Source: Dreissena polymorpha (lineage: Eukaryota > Mollusca > Bivalvia > Myida > Dreissenidae). From it: a stretch of DNA of 64,000 nt. The stretch lies in assembly GCF_020536995.1 (NCBI RefSeq), contig NC_068359.1, positions 69,324,110-69,388,109 on the forward strand. The letters are read 5' to 3'. The notes under the pieces were generated by a model. That model was not told the DNA's origin. It ran no database searches and saw only the letters and a program-made list of their open reading frames with translations. Of this stretch, positions 44,701 through 56,700 are shown piece after piece. The first letter of the stretch is position 1. Each line of letters begins with the position of its first letter. Both the position numbers and the translations under genes were made by a program.

Positions 44701-47700
44701 AGAGACTGCAGCAAATGGTTTATCACACGTAATCGAGATAAGAATGTCATAAGGGTGTGTTAGCATGTACACTGTGTAATCGATTTCATGACATGGGAAT
44801 TTTAATAGCAAACAGAATCGGACCGACTGTTTGGGATTTTCAATCGGACTTTCATGACCCCAATCGGTCTAGGACCGACAAAACCGAAAAAAATATGATC
44901 CCTGATCATAACTAAAACGAAAATTTGCGAATTTGAAACAACTTTTTTCAATTTTGTCAATTTACCTAAACGTGAAAAGATCCCTTTAACCCTTTCCCAT
45001 TCGGAAGCAAAGTAAATACGGCCATGTGCAAACAGCATAAAACCAGAACAGCCTGCGAGTTACTCATCAGTATCTAAGTATCTGTCAATAATACCTGCAA
45101 GGGGAGTTAGACAGTAGAAAGATAGATAGGTTTGGATATGAAGCCTTACAAACTTGAATCTAGTATAAAAAGTCTTAAATTAAATTAAATTTTCTAAGGG
45201 ACTACAAATGCATGAAAACATATCTAAGTGGTAAAGGGTTAGACCAGAAATTCTAAGACCAATAATTGTGTGGGTTACATGCTGGCTTTAATAATTGTAT
45301 CTGAGTATTTTTAACCAGGTTTTCCGAAGGAAAAAACTCATTATTAGATTGGCAAATGTCGGCTGGCGGGCTGGTTGGCGGGCAGAACAAGCTTGTCCGG
45401 GCCATAACCTTGTCGTTCATTTTGAGATTTTAAAATCATTTGGCACATTTGTTCACCATCATTGAACATTGTGTCACGCGAAAGAATTACGTCGATATCT
45501 CCAAGGTAAAGGTCACAATTTCAGTTCAAATGTCAAAAATGGCCATAAATGAGCTTGTCCGGGCCTTAATTATGTCATCCATTGTGAGATTATAAAATCA
45601 TTTGGCACATTTGTTCACCATCATTGGACGGTGTGTTGTGCTAAAGAATTATGTCCATATGACAGTCCAAGGTCAAGGTCGCCATGACTAAAAATAGATT
45701 CATTTTGAAACAAGGGGGGTAACTATGAACAATCAGTAACAATGCTCATTTTGAGTTGTCTCCCTTTATCCAACTTTTTTTTTCAAATTGAAATCAATGT
45801 CGCCACGAGTATTGAATTTAACACAAAGGGGGTAACAATGCACATTTTGAATTGTCACCCTTTATCAGACATTTTTTTTCAAATTGAAAACCTGTTTTGT
45901 GACAATTTTGTCCCTTGTTTAAATGCTTGGGCGGTTAAATGTTTGTTTAGTTGAACTGTTCATGATTCGCCATGCCTTGCTCCTTACTTAAACTGATTTG
46001 TGTATTTTCAGATCTAAAAACTGTCCAGATTCACTTTGAAGATCTGACCACTGATTTCAAAGAACAGTACACTGGTGTTCCTTTCATTAATCTTGGAATG
46101 CAGTGGAAAGTGTGCGAATATGGATATGCATTAATGAAAAAGGAAAAACTGGTAAAAATGTACAACAATCACTTTTTACCTTGTACCATATTTGATGTTA
46201 TAGATGTTTTTATGCCCCTGGATGGAAAGATCGGGGGTATATTGTTTTTGGCCTGTCTGTCTGTCATTCATTCATTCATTCATTGTGTGTGTCCCAAAAC
46301 TTTAACCAAAACTTTAACCTTCGTTAAAGTTTGGTCATGACTTTTTGAATATTGAAGATAGCAAGTTGATACTTGGCATGCATGTGTATCTCATAAAGCT
46401 ACACATTTTGAGTGGTGAAAGGTCAAGGTCATCCTTCAAGGTCAAAAGTCAAAAAATACAATCCAAGGGAAGTAATAAGCTTTAAAAGGGAGATAATTTG
46501 TAAACCTGTCAAATGATATATTGAAATTTTATTTCAAAGCAGCTTAATAGGGGACATTGTGTTTCTGACAAACACATATTTTGTTTCAATTAGTCAGCTG
46601 AGGCGAAAGATCACATGTATAGATAAGCAATTTTATTGTAGATGGATGGATTGAGTAGTTACTTCCGTGGAAGATACTCCTTTAAATAGGCATAGTGGTC
46701 AAGGATGAAGTAAATGGCATTCTACTTGTATTTTTATTAGCTTGGCTGTTTTCGTAGCCAGCTGGTTGTCCGCTGTCCGCGTCGTGCTAAAACCTTAACA
46801 TTTTGATTAGGTTTTGAACATTGGCTCTAAAATCAAAGTGCTTCAACCTACAACTTTGAAACTTCATATGTAGCTGCACTGTGATGAGTTCTACATGCTA
46901 CACCCATTTTTGGGTCACTAGGTCAAAGGTCAAGGACACTGTGACCTCTAAAAAAAAAATCTGACAAGCTTTCATTTATTCAAAACTGCACCCGCAGCTG
47001 AGCGTGTCACCTGTTATGCAGTGCTCTTGTTGTAGCTCATATCACACCTGAAAATGCTTATGGTGAGCTTTTGAGATAACATTTTGTCTGACATTGTAAT
47101 CCATTGTGCGATGTCCATAATAAAAAATTATCTTTGTGAACACTCTAGAGGCCACATTTATGACCCATCATCATGAAACTCAGTCAGAACATTTCTTCCA
47201 ATGATACTGTGGCTGATAAACAAATTTGTTCCCTTTTCATTGCTAATCTAGCAGAATGTTTAAACTCTCGTATAATTGTCATACTTAAGTAATAATTTCT
47301 GTTGGAAGCAGTGTAAGGACTTCGCATTTCTTGAGTTCTTGAAATAATATGATCACTATTAAAGTATTAATAATACTTCTTTGTTTAATCATCAGAAAAA
47401 TGACGAGCAAAGAATCCGCAAGAGAAGTGTTGAAAGCAAAAAAAGAGGCTGCAAAGCCATGGTAAAGATAAAGATGCGTGTATTTCTACCACGCTTTAAG
47501 GTAAGAATTGGACGGGCGGGACCGGCCTTGTTCAAGTGCTGGTTTGCGGTACTGTCAATATTGGGAGTAGGCAAAAGTTGGCTGCATAGCTTATGTGTTA
47601 GTTCACATACGTACATATAGTCATGAGGTTTTGTTTTGAGCCAGTGGAGTTTAGATCAAAAGCAAATTAACTTAAAAAAGGAGAATGTTTTCTGCTAAAA

Positions 47701-50700
47701 AAAAGAGATTGAAAAGAGGTATTGATATGGAAGTTTGTGTATAGTTTGCTTACATGCAAAACACAATTCCTATTGCAATTTCTGCAAAGTAGGTGAATCA
47801 GTTTAAACGCTGAAAACCTGGTTAGGTATTATGGCAAAGTTTCTTGTCATGCCATGTTTTTTGTTTTGTATTTTATGTTCAGCTCTTTTGGTCAATGTTG
47901 TTTTAGTCACTTTTATGTTTTCCCATCCCATATTGTTTTGCTCAACTGAGCACACCATACTTTGTTTTCTGTCTTTCCTTGTTTGTTGTCAACATTAATC
48001 TTGACCTTGTTAACACTCAGGTCGCAGTTGTGTAGTGGATATGGTGTTCGCCAAGGGATCAGGAGGTCATGGGTTTCATGCCAACTCTTTAGATTTCTCC
48101 CATAGACACCAAGTACTGGTTGTAGTCCCAGGAAACAGACATGAGAGCGTTTCAAATAAGCCTTAGACTTTCTATGCAATCGAGCTAAAATAGATATGTT
48201 TTAAACTACAACACTCTAGAGGCAACATTTATTGATGAATCTTAATGAAATTTTATCAGATCATTTGTGCAAATGTATCTGCTTAACATTTTTCATGTGG
48301 GGTCAAGGTCAAAGGCAAGAAAAAGCTTGTTAACGTTATGGAACATTATGGAAGTCACAAATCTACATTCACATGTTTGCAGAATCACCATGAAACCTGC
48401 TCGGAACATTTGCTCTAATTATATCTCAATAGAGTTTGAAAATGATTCAGGTAAAATAGGAAGTTAAACAAAGCACCTTGTAATGCAAATCAGTCGTGTT
48501 TGTTTGCATGAAATATTGTGTTTTTCCAAAATATGTGATGTAAGGCCATCTTTGAAATTTATTGTTCAAGAGAGCATAATTATAATAAAGTCATTGAGTG
48601 AACACTCAGTAAAATTATTGTGAGATAAATGATAATCAAGCCAAACAGACTTTGTTTCAGGACAGTTTAATTTAAATCTATTTATTTTAGCTTGATTGCA
48701 TTGAACATGCTCCCAAGTCTGTTTCCTGGGTAGAACCAGTATTTGGTATCTATAGGGGAGATCTAATGAACGCTTAAACAGTGGGGATTGACTCATGACC
48801 TCCCAGCTGCTAGGTGAACACCATATCCTTACGTGATGTTTCAGGTTGAAAATGGCTCATATAAAAGGTCATTTCGGGACAAGGCGGTCAAACTGCTGCG
48901 GGAGGCCGAGATGCAGCCTGAAGACAAGCTTCTCAAGGTGTCCTTGATCTTCAGTGGGGAACATTGTGACCACTCGCAATCCCTCAGCAAGGACATGGCA
49001 GACACAACGTTTGTGTCGGAAATTACGGACAGAGATGTGAAATCCGATGGTACTGGAGTATCAGAACCAATGGATGAGGAACAGAAACAGATGGTGTTAT
49101 TGAGGTGGAGAGAAAGGAGGGAACTTCAGTTAAAGGTATTTTACTGCTAAAATTGATGGTTGCAGAATAGTATTTTTAACCAGGTTTTCCAGGAAAAAAC
49201 TGGTAATTAGATTGGCGAATGTCGGCGGGCGGGCTGGTGGGCGGAACAAGCTTGTCAGGGCCATAACTTTGTCGTTGATTGTGAGATTTTAAAATCATTT
49301 GGCACATTTGTTCACCATCATAAGACAGTGTGTAGCGTGAAAGAATTACGTCGATATCTCCAAGGTCAAGGTCACACTTTGAATTCAAAGGTAAAAAATG
49401 GCCATAAATGAGCTTGTCCGGGCCATAACTATGTCATTAATTGTGAGATTTTAAAGTCATTTGGCACATTGTTTCTGGTTTACAAACTTGTTATTTCTGA
49501 TACAGAATTTTCTGTTAATGAAACTTCTTATTTCTGGTATAGAAAATGTTAATTTATCCTTTCCCACTATGAAGTAAAGTAAAAATTGCTATGTGCAAAC
49601 AGCATAAAACCAGAACAGCCAAGGAGTACCTCACAGTCTGTAAAAAAGTTCTTGAATTAAATTTGATTTTCTAAGGGACTACACATTCGTAAAAAGACAT
49701 ATCTAAGTAATTAAGGGTTAAGACAACAATTCTATGATATACTCTAAAAATACATGTGTTGTCTAATATAGCAACACTTATCAGATTCAAAAGCTTCACC
49801 CTATAGACAAGTTAACGCGTGACGTCACACGCACCTGCAAAGTTTAGACTCCGCCCACTGGTTGGCAAAAGAGGTGCAATTTATATAAGCGCATATAGAG
49901 AAGGCTGACGAAATCTTCGTTTTTAATGATAATCATGCACAATATCAAATATAGTTTTACTAATTATGTCTGAATAAAACATTAGCATGCAAGGAAATGC
50001 ATCTTTGGAACGATTATATTGTTGTTATTATTTGTTTTTACTGACAACGAACTCGGGAGTGGAACACGATCTAAGAGCTTGGTATGTAGTTAAACAAAGT
50101 TAATGTTTAAATGAAATATTTTAACATTTTAACAAAAATGAAGACATTCGTCGGAAATGTATTAACGGGAACGAGTGTATATATTTATTAGCCAGTTAAA
50201 CTTAATAATACATTGTTGAATAACAATACATTTTAAATATTGTGCAATTTTACTGCTATGCAATTAAGGTATTTAACGAGTACTGGCAAAAGTTAACTCC
50301 GCTATTACTTGTAAAGATTGTACATTACTGCAGTGTCCGAAACATGATCATGAACATTTATAAGCAGTCACAAAAGGGGCTGTTACATCAATTAAATATA
50401 TGCATTTATCATAAAATGCTATATTTTTATCACTCCTTATTACTAATAGAGATTTCAATATACATGCAGAGACAGTTCAATTTGCGTAATTAATATGCAG
50501 AGTTTTTCTGTTCGTATGCTAAATTGAATTTATATTCATTCAATGGCAACAAAACGTAAATTCATTCAATGTAAAAGAAAATTACCAAAATATTTAAAAA
50601 TAGTACTGTATTCCGCTTTTTAGGGCTTTGTTTTATAATTGATTAAATGCACCTCTGACTCTATCGATCGCTGATGAAATAAATCACTATCCACACCACT

Positions 50701-53700
50701 TATAAATATAATACAATTAATATATGTTTTATTAGTGTTGAAATATAATTTATTCAAGTCTTATTATCAGAAAGAATACGGCTAATTTATTGTTTTGTTT
50801 TGTGGAATTGTCAGTATTTAGTCTTCCGATCACGTTTACTCTATGCTAATAACTACTTCGTATTTTTAGGAAGAGGAAATTTTATTTGTGAATATACATT
50901 TATTTGGTACTAAATATGCTATATTCGCACTTTTTTAAGAGTTTTAATGTTTATTTCGTTTTTATTATCAATTTATTGACTAAACAAAAGCCCTTTATAC
51001 ATGTTTTACGTTACTGTAACCAGTGTTTTTGCCAACCAGTCAGTGCGCATGCGCGGAAAATCCCAAATGTCAACAATAACAATTAACTCGTCTATAGGCT
51101 TAAAAATGTTTTTTTAATTGTCAATGTTTAAACAGGAAAGCTTATGTATTTAAGGTAGAAATCTTCAGCAGATATACCATTCTCATGCTGAAGCCTTCAA
51201 ATGTGGGTTGTGTTAGATTGGACATTATAAGACTGTGTTCACATGAATACTCATAAACCTTGTCAAGACAAAGTCTGTGCGACACTGTCCAATTTATTTG
51301 CTAGTTCTTTTTGTTTAAACATTGGTTTTTGAATTTTCATTATGCTGGTATACTGATATGCTGGTGTTCATTATTACAGTATTTTGATAATTTCATGCAT
51401 AAACAACAGTATCATGTTTGATGTTGTCTTGAAAAGTTCATGCATAAACAACAGTATTATGTTTGATGTTGTCTTGAAAAGTTCATACTGTATGTTTTGT
51501 GTACTGCAGAAACTGTTTGACTACATTGATAAAGATCCTAAGGAGTTGAAAGCTGGGGAGGAGGATGTGAATAGGTAAGAGCCGTACTCAATGTTTAAAG
51601 ATGAATAGGTAACGGCAATATTCAATGTTTAAAGGTGAATAGGTAACGGCAATGTTCCATGTTTAAAGATGAAAAGGTAACGGCAATGTTCAATGTTTAT
51701 AGCTGAATAGGTAAGAGCCATACTCAATGTTGGAAGGTAGGTTAGAGGCATGTTCAATGTTGAAAGGTGAATAGGAAAGAGGCATATTCAATGTTTAAAA
51801 GTGAATAGGTTACATCCATATTCACTGTTTAAATGTGACTATATAACAACCATATTCAATGTTTAAAGATGAATATATAACAACCATATTCAATGTTTAA
51901 AGGTGAATAGGTAACAGCCATATTCAATGTTTAAAGGTGAATAGGTAACAGCCATATTCAATGTTAAAAGGTGAATAGGTAACAGCCATATTCAATGTTT
52001 AAAGATGAATAGGAAACAGCCATATTCAATGTTTAAAGGTGAATAGGAAACAGCCATATTCAATGTTTAAAAGTGAATAGGAAACAGCCATATTCAATGT
52101 TTAAAGATGAATAGGTAGCAGCCATATTCAATGTTTAAAGATGAATAGGAAACAGCCATATTCAATGTTTAAAGGTGAATAGAAAACAGCCATATTCAAT
52201 GTTTGAAGATGAATAGGAAACAGCCATATTCAATGTTTAAAGGTGAATAGGAAACAGCCATATTCAATGTTTAAAGGTGAACAGGTAACAGCCATATTCA
52301 ATGTTTAAAGGTGAATAGGAAACAGCCATATTCAATGTTTATAGATGAATAGGTAGCAGCCATATTCAATGTTGAAAGATGAATAGGAAACGGCCATATT
52401 CAATGTTTAAAGGTGAATAGGAAACAGCCATATTCAATGTTTAAAGGTGAACAGGTAACAGCCATATTCAATGTTTAAAGATGAATAGGTAAAAGCCATA
52501 TTCAATGTTTAAAGATGAATAGGTAACCGCCATATTCAATGTTTAAAGATGAATAGGTAACAGCCAAATTCAATGTTTAAAGGTGTATGGGAAACTGCCA
52601 TATTCAATGTTTAAAAGTGAATATGTAACAACCATATTCAATGTTAAAAGGTGTATAGGTAACTGCCATATTAAATATTAGAAAGAAAATATGTAACTGC
52701 CATATTGAATGTTTTAAGGTGAAGAGGTAAGAGGCATATTAAATGTTTGAAGATGAAAATGTAACTGCCATGTTAAATGTTTAAAGGTGAATTCTAAAGA
52801 GGCTTATTGATTGTTGCAAGTTGAATTGGTTAGCGGAATGTTCACTGTATTAAGGTAGGTTCGGGCCATATTTACAGTTTGTTCGAAACAATTTGAAAAT
52901 CAGTGGACTTTGCGGCAAAAGAAGCAAGGTCATATATCGAATAGATTTTTTTTTATTGCACCATAATTTTACAGGGGTTTTGCTTGCTTGAAAAAAGATT
53001 TTGGCACTAAATTACAATACTAATATTTACATAATTAAGACATTACTAAATAAAATTGATTGTCTCCCATGAAAAAACATAAAGTGAATTGTTAAAAAGT
53101 TTTAATTGTGATAGGAAATAATAATATATATAATGAAGCTATCCTACTCACTCCGGCGTCGGCGTTAGCGTGCAAAATTTAAAGTTTGCGTACCACCCCA
53201 AATATTTCCTATGTCCTTTGACATATTGCTTTTATATTTTGCATACTTCTTTACCAACATGACCCCAATCTATAAACAAGAGCAGACAACTGTATGAAGC
53301 ATTTTGACAGAATTATTGCCCCTTTTATACTTAGAATATGCATATTATTGATAAATCTATGTTAAAGTTTGTGTACCACCCCAAATATTTCCTATGTCGT
53401 TTGACATATTGCTTTTATATTTTGCACACTTCTTTACCAACATGACCCCAATCTATAAACAAGAGCAGATAACTTTATCAAGCATTTTGACAGAATTATT
53501 GCCCCTTGTATACTTAGAATATGCATATTATTGATAAATCTATGTTAAAGTTTGCGTACCACCCCAAATATTTCCTATGTCCTTTGACATATTGCTTTTA
53601 TTTTTTGCATACTTCTTCACCAACATGACCCCAATGTATAAACAAGAGCAGACAACTGTATCAAGCATTTTGACATAATTATGGTCCCTTTTATACTAAG

Positions 53701-56700
53701 ATAATTGAAAATTTTGCTTAAATTGCCATAACTTCTTTATTTATGACCACATTTGATTCATACTTTGACAAAACAACACTTACCTGACATACCACACACA
53801 ATGCACTCCACCCAAACCATCCCCCATGCCCCACCCCAGAATCCCCCCACCCCCCCCTCCTTATTTTGATGCCCCCATTAGGAGGGCATATAGTGATCGG
53901 ATTGTCGGACTGTCCGTCTTTCCGTCACACTTTGCGTTTAGGTCCTTTGAGATATAACCTTCATATTTGGTATGCATGTGTATATGGACAAGGCCTTTCC
54001 ATACGCACACAAATTTTGACCCCTGTGACCTTGACGTTGAACTTAGGGTCCAACGTTTAGGTTTCGAAATCTGCGCTTAGGTTTCGAAAAATGCTCATTA
54101 CTTCTATGTCCCTTGAGATATAACCTTCATATTTGGTATGCATGTGTATATGGACAAGGCCTTTCCATACGCACACAAATGTTTACCCCTGTGACCTTGA
54201 CCTTGACCTTGAACTTAGGGTCCGTGTTTAGGTTTGGAAATCTGCGTTTAGGTTTTGAAAAAAGGTCATAACTTCTATCAAGCGTTTATAGGGGGCATAA
54301 GTCATCCTATGGTGACAGCTCTTGTTGAAAGATCATCTATTAAATGTCAACACACCAACATAATCCCTCCCCCCCCCCCCCCATCCATGATAGCTTATGT
54401 TATACTGATGAGCACTCCCATAGTCGAGCGCGCTGTCCTGTGACAGCTCTTGTTTGAATAATCATGTAAACTGCTATTGGAAATTAATTGTATTAAGTTT
54501 ATCATTTTCTTTATGCATTAAGTATCTTTTTATAACCCAGTTTATCAAGAGTTGTGAAGGAATGTGTTGCCCCTATCCGTGGATCGGTCTGTGCATTCAT
54601 CCGTACAAATGTTAGCACAAGCTCTAAGTCCTCTTAGACGGGACAAGAAATTTTCATTCTGGCCCTAGATATATTTAGTCTTATTAATCGATGATTTTTG
54701 TAAAGAAAGCTAAAATTTCAAAATAATTTTAATTTCTTAACATCTGTCAGTTGCTTAAGTTTATTTTTGTTTTGTTTTTAAATTCTGACAAACATTGAAG
54801 AATTTGTTCCCGTATTTATTTCCTTGTATACTTGCTAAGTTAAAAGTATAGATATTCAGTTGGATTTATTAACATTCCATTTTAAGAAAGCTATCAACAT
54901 GTGACATTTCTTGTCATGGACATTGCTTCTTCGTTACGTTTCAGATTGCTGGTAACACATGGTCTTGGGGAACATTGCAACCTGTTCAGTGAACATAACA
55001 TTCTCTACACATATCAGCTGGTCAATCTTACTGAAACAGTATGTAGACATATTACAGGGGGGTCAAATATATGAGTCTTGTTCTGAGAAAATAGGGCTTT
55101 ATGCATGTGCGTAAAGTGTCGTCTCAAATTAGCCCTAATCAGGGACGACACTTTCCGCTTTTATGGTATTTTTAGTTTAAAGGAAGTCCCTGCTTACCGA
55201 AAATCAAGTTCAGGCGGAGAGTGTTGTCCCTGATTAGCCTGTGGGGACTGCTTAGGCTAATCTGGGACAACACTTTACGCACATGCATTATGCCCAGTTT
55301 TCTCAGAACACGACTCATATTATCTTTCCTCATACAGAGTATTCTTTTTAAACCTTTACCACTTACATACGTATTTTAACGCATTTGTAGTCCCTTAGAA
55401 AGTTAAATTTAATTAGATACCTTTATTACTAAATTCAAGTTTTAAAGGCTTCATTTTCAACCCTGAGATACTGATGAGCAGCAAACAGCATAAAACCTGA
55501 ACAGACTGCGAAGTACTGGCAGGCTGTTCTGGTTTTATGCTTGTTGCTAAATCATTTTCACTTTGCTTCTTATGAGGGAAAGGGTGAATTAGCTTAGCTT
55601 TATTTTTAGCAACTTTCTGTGTATGCGTTATGGAGTGTTTTCTTGTCACTTTTGTGACAATGTCTAGTTTAATATAGTCTAATATTAGAGCTGTTATTGT
55701 TTTAGTCTGTTTACGCTGGGGAGAGAATGATAATTGGTAAGATAGGTTTGAAACATCTCTTCTTACTGACCTTGCATGATGTGATACAGGGTAGTACATT
55801 TATATTTGGCTTGGACTAAGCTCTCGTTTGATATTAATTTACAAACCCTGTGTCACATTGTGAGGGGTCAGTAAATAACTGTGTAACTAATAGTTAAGGG
55901 TCAGAAATCATGTTCCAATAATAACTTTGTATCAATCATAGAGGACCATTACTTGATTAATATACCAACATATTTTTATGCCCCCGGATCGAATTATCGG
56001 GGGCATATTGTTTTTGGCCTGTCTGTCTGTCATTCTGTCCCAAAACTTTAACCTTGGTTAAAGTTTTGCGATAACTTTTTCAATATCGAAGATAGCAACT
56101 TGATATTTGGCATGCATGTGTATCTCATGAAGCTGCACATTTTGAGTGGTGAAAGGTCAAGGTCATTTTTCAAGGTCAAAAGTAAAAAAAAAACAATCCA
56201 AGAGAAGTAATAAGCTTTAAAAGGGAGATATTTTTTTAACCTGCCAAATGATATATTGAAATATTATTTCAAAGCGGCGCAATAGGGGGCATTGTGTTTC
56301 TGACAAACACATCTCTTGTTTATTTTAGACATTTAGACATTAGACATTATTTTATCACACTACTGTTGAAGAATGGTATGATAGATGGTCACAATGTGAC
56401 CTGGGTAAAGCAAAGAAAATGTGTGTTTTGTACTAGGTAAATAATTTTATGCATTGTATGTGCATTATTGTTTGTAAAAGCGAAGTTGAGCAGGAAACTG
56501 TTGGACGTTATTAACCAGGTTTTCCGAAGGAAAAAACTGGTTATTAGATTGGCGAATGCGGGCGGGCTGGCTGGCGGGCTGGCGGGCGGTCGGAACAAGC
56601 TTGTCCGGGCCATAACTATGTCGTTCATTGTCAGATTTTAAAATCATTTGGCACATTTGTTCACCATCATTGGACAGTGTGTCGCGCGAAATAAATACGT

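Larger units (their letters stand above)
41962..44989. mobile_element. TTAA-ended composite element, split by two younger insertions
   Basis: The outer ends are TTAAAGGGGCCTTTTCAC (with AGATTTTGGCATG) and CGTGAAAAGATCCCTTTAA, inverted and both with TTAA. The uninterrupted family order is seen in the truncated copy 58733-59172. Removing the insertions 42024-43510 and 43883-44904 leaves an element of about 0.5 kb with a tRNA-like core. It lies in intron 1 of gene B. TTAA ends suggest a piggyBac-like mobiliser (inference). Confidence 0.7.

Noticed and set aside
51565-52850. CRISPR-like or centromeric satellite array
   Set aside because: 34-bp units without spacers; only about 37 copies, local, and seeded from an exon junction.
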